Notes: generated from the sequence alone by a model not told the origin. DNA of 64,000 nt from Algoriphagus ratkowskyi (GCF_002150505.1 NZ_MSSV01000005.1:62001-126000); one strand, 5' to 3'; shown: positions 45,920 through 54,110, numbered from the stretch's first letter. Made by a program: numbers and translations.

Positions 45920-46191
45920 CCTTTGAAATTTACTTTACCCAAAAAGCTCTCAAAGACATAGAGAAAATTAAGAAGTCTGGAAATAAAAAGCTTTTAACAA
46001 AATTGGAAGGTTTGTTACAAGAGCTCGAAGAACATCCATATTCTGGAACGGGGAAACCGGAATTATTAAAAAACAATTATTCTGGTTTATGGTCTAGAAG
46101 ACTAAGCTTAGAACACCGTCTCATTTACTCAGTTAACGGACAAACGATAACGGTGACACTTATATCAGCTTTTGGTCATTATACAGAATAA
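45916..46191 (+). CDS. Txe/YoeB-family mRNA-interferase toxin
   Basis: 91 residues, ribosome-dependent endoribonuclease of the RelE superfamily. FEIYFTQKALKDIEKIKKSGNKKLLTKLEGLL, then GTGKPELLKNNYSGLWSRRLSLEHRLIYSVNGQTITVTLISAFGHYTE. The GTGKPE segment, the RR..EHRLIY core and the terminal GHY are the YoeB hallmarks, including the C-terminal His-Tyr of the active site. Start overlaps the antitoxin stop. Confidence 0.9.
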   Translation: MTFEIYFTQKALKDIEKIKKSGNKKLLTKLEGLLQELEEHPYSGTGKPELLKNNYSGLWSRRLSLEHRLIYSVNGQTITVTLISAFGHYTE

Positions 46192-46242
46192 AAAAAAATT
46201 CTGAGTAAGTTATCTAATTTCCTTTAGTTCAATTTCTATTTT

Positions 46243-46728
46243 TCAAATCCCCAAGCCCTCCTTTAATTCCTCTAAAGCCAGAGCGGCATGTTTTTCATTG
46301 TTATAATCAAGGGCTAAAAATTTCCTTCCATCAGTAAGAAGCACAACTTTGTGGATGGTCACTTGACCAGACATGGTAGGAGTAATCCCATTTGGAACGA
46401 ATGTTCTGCGAAAACTATGCTGGACTATTTCTGCCTGGTTGACTGAAGGCAAATTCATCCAATCACCCATTTTGTACCAAAGTATAGTTTGATATTCCTT
46501 GTATTTTTTCCTGTCAAAATCGATAAGGATTCGTGACTTCATAGAACTCATAATTAGCCCAATAAGAAACGCTCCTCCGCCAACTATAGCGATTTTTAGA
46601 GGATCAGTTTCCATATCAAATAACAAAGCCACAAGTATTACCAATATCCCTGCACCAAGTAATATCTGCCCAAGAAGTCTAGGACCCTTGGTTCCATCAT
46701 TTTGATTTCTGTAAATAAATTGTTGCAC
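46243..46728 (-). CDS. Small membrane protein of unknown function
   Basis: 161 residues. Two adjacent hydrophobic helices (LLGQILLGAGILVILVALLF and IAIVGGGAFLIGLIMSSM, residues ~18-66) are followed by a soluble beta-rich domain (SRILIDFDRKKYKEYQTILWYKMGDWMNLP) with a PH-like feel. No family recognised. Its last codons are duplicated as a fragment at 45542-45655. Confidence 0.7.
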   Translation of the reverse strand: MQQFIYRNQNDGTKGPRLLGQILLGAGILVILVALLFDMETDPLKIAIVGGGAFLIGLIMSSMKSRILIDFDRKKYKEYQTILWYKMGDWMNLPSVNQAEIVQHSFRRTFVPNGITPTMSGQVTIHKVVLLTDGRKFLALDYNNEKHAALALEELKEGLGI

Positions 46729-46771
46729 CGAAGTTGGAATTATATCTACCTAAATAAAAGAAAACATTCGC

Positions 46772-47404
46772 TCATTTACCTACTAATTCCACACGAAGAT
46801 CTATTTCACGATCGACTAATGTGCGATCCACCCAACTTCCACTATATGCAATATCCCATTCAAAGCGATCAATTTGTAGGCTTGTTTGGAAATGATTTAT
46901 ACCCAACTTTTCTATTTCAAAGGAAACAGGATTAGAAATTCCTTTGATCGTGAGAGAGGCATGGACCAGCAAATTGTTGTTTTGTAATTTTTCAATTGAG
47001 AGAAAATTTAGATTCGAAATGGGGTACTTATCCACATCAAAAAAGTCAGTGCTTTTAAGGTGATTAGTGAGATTTCGGATTGGAATCGGGTCAGTGGCAG
47101 GAATATCTGTTACTGTGATGCTTCTCATATCCACGCTAATTTCGCCTCCAGTTAGGATCTCGTCTTGAACGAGTAAATATCCTTTTTGAATTGATATCTC
47201 TCCTTCGTGACTTCCCAATCCCATCATTTTTGTTCCCTTCCACTTGATTGAAGACCTATTCAAATCGATGTGAAGCGTATCCAAGCTATCGTTTGAAAAA
47301 TTTCCTACAGGATGAAATGGAAACTTTGTAATTCGCTCTGTAGGGTTTTTCTTTTCCCCACAAATGAAAAGGAATAAAAATCCAATTAAGAAAAGCTTAT
47401 TCAT
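46772..47404 (-). CDS. YceI-family periplasmic lipid-binding-like protein
   Basis: 210 residues with an N-terminal export signal, possibly a lipoprotein (FLFICGEKK). The YceI lipocalin-like fold is recognisable by SSIKWKGTKMMGLGSHEGEISI, GEISVDMRSITV, LTNHLKSTDFFDVDKYP and LTIKGISNPVSFEIE. Members bind isoprenoid lipids. Its start overlaps the end of the dioxygenase-like gene by 8 bases, indicating translational coupling. Confidence 0.88.
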   Translation of the reverse strand: MNKLFLIGFLFLFICGEKKNPTERITKFPFHPVGNFSNDSLDTLHIDLNRSSIKWKGTKMMGLGSHEGEISIQKGYLLVQDEILTGGEISVDMRSITVTDIPATDPIPIRNLTNHLKSTDFFDVDKYPISNLNFLSIEKLQNNNLLVHASLTIKGISNPVSFEIEKLGINHFQTSLQIDRFEWDIAYSGSWVDRTLVDREIDLRVELVGK

Positions 47405-48017
47405 AGTCGGGGATATTAAAACCCAAAATCAAATCACGCTCAATCAACCAAATCCCATTTTCCAGCTTTGGCTTAACAATCCCAGAACCTCCACGATTTG
47501 TTAGTATTGTTCTTTTCTCAGAAGTCAAAATAGGATCATCCTCAAAAACATATTCATCTAAATAATAGGCAGATTTACCAAGTTCTTTTACAGTCAGATG
47601 AATATGCTCGGGCTCGGTTCTGTCGGGATAAGAAGCAGGTCGAAAGGTGTAAAAAGTATATTGTCCGGCTTGATCAGTTATCGTCCAACCACGAATAAAC
47701 CCATGCCTTTTCGCCCAGCCTTTTTCATCTCCTACTTTGGGATAAATACCAGTTCGGTCGGTATGGTATATGTAAAGGATCACATCAGATGCTGGAGTTT
47801 TCCCATCATTTTGAAATACGATCCCAGTGATTTTTAGCTTGGGTTCGTTTTCCAAAAAGAGCGGAAGCGTATCAATTGCATTGAGCTTCTCATCTCCATA
47901 CTCGAAGATTGCCTCACAGCCTTCGCAAGATCCTCCGACAACTTTATCAGCGGATAGTGTTTGCGCTTGACAAGAAAAACAGCCCATTAGCAGCAGAAAT
48001 AGAACGGGTTTGTTCAT
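47397..48017 (-). CDS. Intradiol ring-cleavage dioxygenase-like lipoprotein
   Basis: 206 residues with a lipobox (LLMGCFSCQAQ). The middle (LKITGIVFQNDGKTPASDVILYIYHTDRTGIYP ... FIRGWTITDQAGQYTFYTFRPASYPDRTEPEHIHLTV) matches the intradiol dioxygenase fold, with Tyr and the His-x-His of PEHIHL as candidate Fe ligands. Exported forms occur in Bacteroidota; the substrate is unknown. Lies 75 bases downstream of the LytTR gene and overlaps YceI by 8 bases. Confidence 0.8.
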   Translation of the reverse strand: MNKPVLFLLLMGCFSCQAQTLSADKVVGGSCEGCEAIFEYGDEKLNAIDTLPLFLENEPKLKITGIVFQNDGKTPASDVILYIYHTDRTGIYPKVGDEKGWAKRHGFIRGWTITDQAGQYTFYTFRPASYPDRTEPEHIHLTVKELGKSAYYLDEYVFEDDPILTSEKRTILTNRGGSGIVKPKLENGIWLIERDLILGFNIPDYE

Positions 48018-48092
48018 GATCGTTTTTTCTAAAAGGTTGATAAAAGTTCTTTTGGGAAAAAATCGAATAGGCTAAGCCGTTGAAAAAGTAGG

Positions 48093-48914
48093 TCAAGACG
48101 ATTGAAGTGTTGAGAATCTACTTTTAAAGTTATCCACAAAATTTCTGCTCAATCGAAGTTCCTGCTGATTGGAAAGCTGAATATCATAGTCTCCATTTAG
48201 ACGAGATTTGTATGAAAAGACTTTACTGAGATTTATTATGGTGGATTTATGGATTCGCACAAATTTTTCCGAATCTAGCTGAGCTAATATCGATTTTAGG
48301 GTGGCCGTATGCAGATGTTTTTTGTCTGTCGTATGAATTGCGATGTAAGGAGCCTCAGCTGCGATGTATAAAATGTCTGAAGTTCTAATCGCAGTTTTTG
48401 TCCTTGCAGAACCCACTACTATCTGGTTTAAGTATTTTGATTTAAGAACTGCTTCTCTTATCGGCCTCTTTTTTCGGATCAGCACCAACGCAATCACCGA
48501 ATAGATCAACAAGTATTTGTATAAATCCTCTGAAACAGTAAACCTCAAATTCCTGAAGAAAGTAAAGGTATGCTCATAGAAGAGTGCTGAAATCAGATGC
48601 ACCAAACCCGCAAAAAGCAGAATGTGAACTAGGGATGCAAGCAATACAAAAAGGAATCTCTTTACCATCAAAACAGGAATATTGGAGAATGCCGAAACCT
48701 TAGTGAAAACACCATTCAGGATGAGCGCGACTGGCAGAATCAAAATCCAGAACAAATTGAAAAGAAAGGACTCGGAGGCATAAAACGAGTAATCGTTGTA
48801 CCGAGAACTTAAGAAATCCTGAAAAATCGTCACCAGCAATACCAGAACCAAGACGACGAGATACTTCAGCGTTGCCTTGATTCTTGGTTTCTTTTGCTGG
48901 ATTTCTTTGCTCAT
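48093..48914 (-). CDS. Membrane-anchored LytTR-family transcription regulator
   Basis: 273 residues. About four helices in the first ~140 residues (e.g. YLVVLVLVLLVTIFQDFL, FLFNLFWILILPVALILNG, FLFVLLASLVHILLFAGLVHLI) precede a C-terminal LytTR DNA-binding domain (~170-268: IRTSDILYIAAEAPYIAIHT, FVRIHKSTIINLSKVFSYKS, ELRLSRNFVDNFKSRF). There is no receiver domain, so the membrane part probably senses a signal directly. It starts 5 bases after the Fic gene, so both share one transcript under the operator array at 49987-50119. Confidence 0.9.
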   Translation of the reverse strand: MSKEIQQKKPRIKATLKYLVVLVLVLLVTIFQDFLSSRYNDYSFYASESFLFNLFWILILPVALILNGVFTKVSAFSNIPVLMVKRFLFVLLASLVHILLFAGLVHLISALFYEHTFTFFRNLRFTVSEDLYKYLLIYSVIALVLIRKKRPIREAVLKSKYLNQIVVGSARTKTAIRTSDILYIAAEAPYIAIHTTDKKHLHTATLKSILAQLDSEKFVRIHKSTIINLSKVFSYKSRLNGDYDIQLSNQQELRLSRNFVDNFKSRFSTLQSS

Positions 48915-48919
48915 AGGAT

Positions 48920-49987
48920 CTAAATTCTTAGAGTAAGCAGCGCATATAATTTCTCGTTAACATAGTAATTTCCCGTACCCAATTTTTCCTTTCGAAGAAC
49001 ACCATCTTCAGCGAGTTTATTGAGGTAGTTCGCAGCAGTGATTCTTGATACGCCCATATCCCGCACAATAAATTCGATCTTGGTATAAGGATGCTTGAAC
49101 AAATTATTCAGCAGCTCCTGAGAATAAAACTTGTAATTGTCACGCAGCTGAATCTTCATTTCAGCCATCAATACTTTCAAATTTTCTATCAAAATGATGG
49201 TTTCCCTAGCGGTATTTTCCACTCCTGTGATCATATAAGATAACCAATTTTCCCAATCTCCATTCTCTCGCACGCCCTGAAGCAATCTGTAATAATCCGC
49301 TTTGTTTCGAATGATATGGCTACTCAGGTAGAGAATTGGAAGCTTTTGAAGGCCTCCCAAAATCAAGTACAAAATATTGATAATCCTTCCCGTCCGACCA
49401 TTGCCGTCATAGAATGGGTTGATACTCTCAAACTGAAAGTGAATGAGCGCCATCTTCACCAGCGGATCAAAATCGCTCAGTTCTGGACGATTGATAAATT
49501 GCTCCAGATTGGACATCAACTCAAGAATCTCATTTGGATCTTGTGGAGGAAGATAGACAGTCTCGCCCGTCTGTGCATTTTTCAGTGCGGTGCTTGGAAG
49601 TTTGCGAAAACCTGCATTATTCCCTTCCAAAGTCTCTTGAATCTCTAGAATGATCTGATTAGTCAGCAATCCCTTCTTAATTACCAACTCAAATCCTCGC
49701 TTCATCGCCGCCAAATAATTCTGAACTTCCATAATCGCAGGAGTCATGGATTCAAATTCCAGATCTGACTTGAATAGCTCGTCATGCGTGGTGATGATAT
49801 TCTCCACGGCTGAGCTATCCTTGGCTTCTTGAATCGCCAGTGTATTCAGCAAAATCTCATGATTAGGAATAGAATACACCAATCCTTTCAGCTCTGCCAA
49901 GGCTGCATGCGCAGTAGGAAGCTGTTTGAGAATTGTTCTTGTTTCCAATTCTACGTCGTAAGGCAAAGGAGTTAGTACCCAAGACAT
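48920..49987 (-). CDS. Fic-domain protein with catalytic His replaced by Asn and C-terminal winged helix
   Basis: 355 residues. The N-terminal Fic_N-type region carries the inhibitory motif SSAVEN (S/TxxxEN, residues ~58-63). The Fic core follows with LIHFQFESINPFYDGNGRTGR; the family consensus is HPFx(D/E)GNGRxxR, and here the His is Asn190 (codon AAC, 49418-49420). The anion-binding DGNGRTGR loop is intact, so nucleotide binding may persist while canonical AMP transfer is doubtful. The last ~70 residues (TKIEFIVRDMGVSRITAANYLNKLAEDGVLRKEKLGTGNYYV) form a winged helix-turn-helix. The ATG lies at the edge of an operator-like array. A regulator that binds its own promoter is inferred. Confidence 0.88.
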   Translation of the reverse strand: MSWVLTPLPYDVELETRTILKQLPTAHAALAELKGLVYSIPNHEILLNTLAIQEAKDSSAVENIITTHDELFKSDLEFESMTPAIMEVQNYLAAMKRGFELVIKKGLLTNQIILEIQETLEGNNAGFRKLPSTALKNAQTGETVYLPPQDPNEILELMSNLEQFINRPELSDFDPLVKMALIHFQFESINPFYDGNGRTGRIINILYLILGGLQKLPILYLSSHIIRNKADYYRLLQGVRENGDWENWLSYMITGVENTARETIILIENLKVLMAEMKIQLRDNYKFYSQELLNNLFKHPYTKIEFIVRDMGVSRITAANYLNKLAEDGVLRKEKLGTGNYYVNEKLYALLTLRI

Positions 49988-50119
49988 ATGTAAAGATTTT
50001 GCAATTTTCTTTACAAAGGTAGATCCTTATGTAAAGAAAGCAAGGGTTTCCTTTACATATGGCAATCTATATGTAAAGATTTTTCGATTTTCTTTACATA
50101 TAAATGAGCTTATGTAAAG
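49987..50119 (-). promoter_or_regulatory. Array of seven alternating 9-bp half-sites upstream of the Fic gene
   Basis: Half-site TATGTAAAG occurs forward at 49987, 50028, 50070 and 50111, and as its reverse complement at 50009 (variant CTTTACAAA), 50051 and 50092. Start-to-start steps are 22, 19, 23, 19, 22, 19 bases, so pairs repeat every 41-42 bases (about four helical turns) and all sites face roughly the same side. Three 28-base palindromes result (50009-50036, 50051-50078, 50092-50119). The intervening bases are not conserved. The array covers the promoter and touches the start codon. Likely bound cooperatively by the Fic winged helix or the LytTR protein. Confidence 0.8.
50014..50044 (-). 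promoter_or_regulatory. Probable promoter of the Fic-LytTR operon
   Basis: On the minus strand, CTTG (50044-50041), 19 bases, then TACCTTTG (50021-50014); the -7 element is identical to that of the thiamine receptor promoter and the spacing is the same. One mismatch in the -33 box. The start of transcription would be near 50007, about 20 bases before the ATG. The -7 box overlaps the only variant half-site of the array, which explains why that copy deviates. Confidence 0.6.
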
Positions 50120-50143
50120 CGACTTTATATATAGTTTTGGAAA

Positions 50144-50207
50144 ATGTAGGGGCGAAAGATTTTTCGCACTACGAAATCGGTTTATTTGGGCGAATAAATA
50201 TTCGCCC
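50144..50207. repeat. REP-like double palindrome, copy 2
   Basis: A 24-base stretch (50144-50167) identical to 45508-45531, then ~20 bases, then a perfect 20-base palindrome GGGCGAATAAATATTCGCCC (50188-50207). Both arms share the GGGCGAA core, so this resembles two REP units in one REPIN-like element. No transposase gene is in the window. Confidence 0.65.
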
Positions 50208-50235
50208 TAAAAATGCGATTCGTCTGGGCAAAAGA

Positions 50236-51354
50236 TCAATCTGGAAAAATGCTTTTGTCCATTCCTGGCACAATACGTAAAGCATTCTTATAATAGAGCT
50301 TTTTCAACACCTCATCAGAAAGTCCCAAACCATACATTGACCAGTAGGCATGGTACTTTTTGTAATATGGGAAATACTCATCCTCGGTCTCCAGCACTCG
50401 GAAGTAGGTATAAAATTCCTCCTTGTTATAGGCATCTTTGCCAAAAAGAACCCGATCCTGATATTTTTCGAAGAATTCCTTAGCGCGTCTTGGCTGACGG
50501 CCAAACTCAGCGATCACTGCACCGATTCCAAAGTTCACGTTTGGATACTTTTCCAAGTGTGCACTGGCAGCGTCTAGGTCATTGGCCATCCAACCCATGT
50601 GTGCATTGATAAATGTGGTCTCTGGATGCTTCGCAAAAATATCATGCTGCTCAGCCATGATCTGCTCAAAAGGTGCAGGATTATCATCACCTCTTCTTCT
50701 GTTAGGATTAATTTTCAGTTCTAGCCAACGCTCGTTATTAGCATCCATCGGGTCCCAAAACTGTGCAGGATCAGCCGAGTGAATGATTACCGGAATTCCA
50801 AGTTCTCCAGCTTTTGCCCATACCGCATCTAAAGCCGGGTGATTAACCGGTACTCGTTTTCCATTGATATCTGTCACACTTAGTCCTAGACTTTTAAAAA
50901 TCTTCAAGCCACTTGCACCTGCAGCCACATCTTCTTCTAGCTCCTTAACGGCAATTCTAGTCCAGTTTTCATCACCAAAACCTGCAAAATTGAGATTTGT
51001 GAAAACCATAAATCTTCCTGGAGCATGGGTACTGAACTCCTTAATCATCCCATTGATGTAATCCTGTTGGGAATTGCTATCTCCGCGACCGAAACCTCTA
51101 CCACTCAAATTGACCAAAACGCCCATATTGATTTCGTCCATCTCTGAGATCAACAGATCTATTTTCTCCTTATTTACTCCCCCTTGATGAGAGTGAATAT
51201 CCACAAAGGGAAATTTCGCTCGCTTCAGCGGATGCTCAGGTACTTTCAGTGTGGATGGTGGGTTGTATTCCTCAAAACTCATTTCCTGGCCCACTGCAGA
51301 AAGACTGAAAATTGAGAAAACTGAAACAAATAGAGCTCTCGTAGAAATATTCAT
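50236..51354 (-). CDS. Secreted amidohydrolase (Amidohydro_2 / TIM-barrel metal hydrolase)
   Basis: 372 residues from ATG 51354, giving the signal peptide MNISTRALFVSVFSIFSLSAVGQ; the frame is open further upstream but that part lacks coding character. Metal-site motifs of the amidohydrolase barrel: FVDIHSHQGG (HxH), VIIHSADPAQF (His), TFINAHMGWM (His) and FGKDAY (Asp). Related to the TatD/PDC-type hydrolase-decarboxylase group; substrate unknown. Lies downstream of the M14 peptidase gene behind a terminator. Confidence 0.85.
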   Translation of the reverse strand: MNISTRALFVSVFSIFSLSAVGQEMSFEEYNPPSTLKVPEHPLKRAKFPFVDIHSHQGGVNKEKIDLLISEMDEINMGVLVNLSGRGFGRGDSNSQQDYINGMIKEFSTHAPGRFMVFTNLNFAGFGDENWTRIAVKELEEDVAAGASGLKIFKSLGLSVTDINGKRVPVNHPALDAVWAKAGELGIPVIIHSADPAQFWDPMDANNERWLELKINPNRRRGDDNPAPFEQIMAEQHDIFAKHPETTFINAHMGWMANDLDAASAHLEKYPNVNFGIGAVIAEFGRQPRRAKEFFEKYQDRVLFGKDAYNKEEFYTYFRVLETEDEYFPYYKKYHAYWSMYGLGLSDEVLKKLYYKNALRIVPGMDKSIFPD

Positions 51355-51424
51355 AGTGCTTTTAATATTCATAAGGGTTGCTTTCGCAAAAAAGTATGTA
51401 CCCATACTTGATGTAAATAAGAAA

Positions 51425-51447
51425 ATCCCGAGCCTAAACCCGAGATT
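51425..51447 (-). terminator. Terminator after the M14 peptidase gene
   Basis: On the minus strand, ATCTCGGG pairs with CTCGGGAT (two G-U pairs) across a 6-base loop, followed by TTTTC. It starts ~15 bases past the peptidase stop. The style matches the terminator of sodA. Confidence 0.6.
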
Positions 51448-51461
51448 TGAAATGTATGTAA

Positions 51462-54017
51462 TTACCTCGCTGTACCTCCTTGGATGACCTGCCCAAAGAA
51501 GATTGCATTCATATAAAGCTTGTTCGTACCAAACCAAAACGCTCTGAAGTTCATATTATCGGCAAAAGCTACGACACGACCTGCGCCCACTCCAGCTATC
51601 TGAATCACAGATCCATTCTGAATGCCTGAAAGGTTGGAAGGGTGAAAATATCCTGACGCCAAAGGCTTATCTGTATAAACTAGTGGATTTGCGTATGGAT
51701 TATTTGATGGCTCCATAAACAAATTATCATTTCTGAATGTGTGAATTTCTGAGTTGATATAGCCATAGCCGATTGGATGGGTCAGATCCAGTTTGGCATT
51801 GAAAATCGCACCACCAGTGACTCTAGCTCCTCTTTCATTTTCATAGTCTCCATAGCTTTTTTGCAAAGCAGAATCTGATTTGGCACCTTCTCGAAACTTA
51901 AAGTTTCCAATTTCATTTTGATTTAGGAATTGAATTGCACCACCCTTAGCTAGTAGCGTACCTCCACCAGAAATCCAAGATTTGAGTGTAGCCGCTCCAG
52001 ACTTCCCTAGGCTGTTATACCCGCCATCCGGCATTAAAATCACATTGTATCTATTTAGTGTACTTCCACTGATTCTATCCATCGGCAACAATGTAATTGC
52101 CATCTCGTAGCGCTGATCAAGCAAATGCCAGATTTCACCGGCCTCATAGCTATCCACGCCTCCTTCTACCAGCAAAGCTATTTCTGGCTTTTCAAGTATT
52201 TCCATAGACGGAGATCCTAAGTTAAATCCTCCCGTATTCCCTGTGGCCAAACCATAAATATCTACTGTAGATACTTTAGCTATTTCAGATAGTTTGTTGA
52301 AAAATGCCTGATCCTCCAAGCCGCTGTCTCCTTTGCTGATCAGCAAGGTGCCTCGCCCATATTCTTTTCCATCTGCAGTTGTAAATCCGCCTGTAGATAC
52401 CCTGACCTGAAAATCTGCCTCCATCAATTTGTAAGCTGCTTTTGGAGCATAGTAATCAGTCCATTCCATGGCATATTGGTAAGCACCAGCTTCACCAATT
52501 ACTCTTCCTGGAGCTAGTTCGATAGTGTTTTTAGTGATTTCATTTACACTTGCTAGATTCAGAATCTGACTATTCAGTGCTACGTAATCCAAGTTGAAAG
52601 CCATAGGATAAGTCCATGCCGATATATCGTAAAACAAGCTGTCCTTGAATGTATTTCTGGTCTCAAACATTGCTTTGATCAATCTATACTGCGGTTGATC
52701 AGCAGGCACGATATAGGAATTTTTGCTCTGGAATTCCTTTCCATTTACCGTGATGTCATCGTTCAGACTAAACACTTTGATATCATGCTGCAAGATCAAG
52801 TCCGCCAGATGATAGCTTCTCGCATCATCTTCTTTACTTCCAAATATGTATGCCTTGTTCACATCTGAATCAACTTCCTTTTTGATGCCTGTATAGAAAT
52901 CTTTCATAAACTGATTCAATTCCTGACGCATTTCCTTCGCTGCCTGAAATGATGAGAGATTTGCGGTAAATTGATTTCGGATCGTAAAAGGGAAACTCAA
53001 CATACCATTTACACTTTCCTGCAAATGACCTCTAGAGCTGGCCTGCTCAAATAAAATACCTATAGAACCCTGTACATCTGGATAGGTAGAACCTTTTCCA
53101 TAATAATAATCATCAAAGCTCTCCTCGCTGTAATACGTCGATCCAATTTTATCAAAAGCTTTCGCATGATATGTCCCAATTTTCTTAGTCAGTTCATAGT
53201 TCTTGACTGGAGTAAGAGGGTGATTTCTATCAGGCACTCCTGGCTGAAAAAAGAACGTGCTATTTGTACCCATTTCGTGAAAATCCAAATGAATATTTGG
53301 AAGCCACTCTTGGAAAATTCGTACTCGATTTCTAGACTCTGGGTGCTGAACTGGAAGCCAATCACGATTCAGGTCAAACCAATAATGGTTCGTTCTGCCT
53401 CTTGGCCAAGCTTCATTAAACTCAGCATTATTCGGATCACCGTTCATATTGTATGACTTGTGCGTATTCACCCAAGAAGCGAAGCGATTCAGACCATCAG
53501 GATTAATCGCCGGATCGAGTAGTAAGACCATATTGTCTAAATCTCCAGCGATTTCCTTTGCGGCAGCAAAATGATAGGCAGCCACCAATGATGCATTAGC
53601 ACCACTTGGCTCATTGCCATGGACCGAATAGCCCATGAACATCACGATTGGCATTTTGGAAATGTCTACCGAAGCTCCGGCATCTCTAAGTTTTTTCCGA
53701 TCGGATTTGATCTGATCAATCTTCGCAAGATTAGACGGAGACGTAATCGTCAACATTACCTGCGGTCTTTTCTCATATGTTCTTCCCGTTTCTTCGAATG
53801 TCACCCGATCCGAAGCCGCAGCCACGGCCTTCATATACATCACCAGCTGATCATGGCTCAGGTGCCATTCACCTACTTCATATCCCAAAACTTCCTTGGG
53901 AGTAGGGATAGCTTCGTCATAGGTATATCCTGCAGGCAAATAATAGCTTAAATCGACCTGAGCGAAGCTACACAGCGCATAGAAGGTCAAAAGCAGCGAT
54001 AAAAGAGTTTTTTTCAT
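51462..54017 (-). CDS. Secreted M14-family zinc carboxypeptidase
   Basis: 851 residues from ATG 54017, with signal peptide MKKTLLSLLLTFYALCSFAQ (the frame opens at 54065). The M14 domain (~50-370) shows the first zinc pair in GYSVHGNEPSGANASLVAAYH, the segment DLNRDWLPVQHPESRNR, the His ligand in IHLDFHEMGTNSTFFF and the catalytic Glu in GILFEQASSRG. A long C-terminal part (~400-850) includes a class I amidotransferase-like/ThuA-like stretch (EIALLVEGGVDSYEAGEIWHLLDQRYEM, VILMPDGGY). Such two-part peptidases are common in Bacteroidota and probably degrade extracellular peptides. Confidence 0.9.
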   Translation of the reverse strand: MKKTLLSLLLTFYALCSFAQVDLSYYLPAGYTYDEAIPTPKEVLGYEVGEWHLSHDQLVMYMKAVAAASDRVTFEETGRTYEKRPQVMLTITSPSNLAKIDQIKSDRKKLRDAGASVDISKMPIVMFMGYSVHGNEPSGANASLVAAYHFAAAKEIAGDLDNMVLLLDPAINPDGLNRFASWVNTHKSYNMNGDPNNAEFNEAWPRGRTNHYWFDLNRDWLPVQHPESRNRVRIFQEWLPNIHLDFHEMGTNSTFFFQPGVPDRNHPLTPVKNYELTKKIGTYHAKAFDKIGSTYYSEESFDDYYYGKGSTYPDVQGSIGILFEQASSRGHLQESVNGMLSFPFTIRNQFTANLSSFQAAKEMRQELNQFMKDFYTGIKKEVDSDVNKAYIFGSKEDDARSYHLADLILQHDIKVFSLNDDITVNGKEFQSKNSYIVPADQPQYRLIKAMFETRNTFKDSLFYDISAWTYPMAFNLDYVALNSQILNLASVNEITKNTIELAPGRVIGEAGAYQYAMEWTDYYAPKAAYKLMEADFQVRVSTGGFTTADGKEYGRGTLLISKGDSGLEDQAFFNKLSEIAKVSTVDIYGLATGNTGGFNLGSPSMEILEKPEIALLVEGGVDSYEAGEIWHLLDQRYEMAITLLPMDRISGSTLNRYNVILMPDGGYNSLGKSGAATLKSWISGGGTLLAKGGAIQFLNQNEIGNFKFREGAKSDSALQKSYGDYENERGARVTGGAIFNAKLDLTHPIGYGYINSEIHTFRNDNLFMEPSNNPYANPLVYTDKPLASGYFHPSNLSGIQNGSVIQIAGVGAGRVVAFADNMNFRAFWFGTNKLYMNAIFFGQVIQGGTAR

Positions 54018-54110
54018 AGTGATGGGAAGATTAACTTTCAGCAAATTCTTATTTTGATTACCCAAAAAAAGCTATTTTGGTTCAATGGTAAAAATAACTG
54101 AAGAGAACAC

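Noticed and set aside
46192..46242. Transposase or integrase traces beside the toxin-antitoxin pair
   Set aside because: No coding remnant or terminal inverted repeats were found; only the direct duplication of the neighbouring gene end is visible.
49987..50119. CRISPR-like or iteron array
   Set aside because: Repeats are only 9 bp, alternate in orientation, and are separated by short unequal stretches of 10-14 bases; there are no cas genes and no replication-initiator gene. An operator array fits better.
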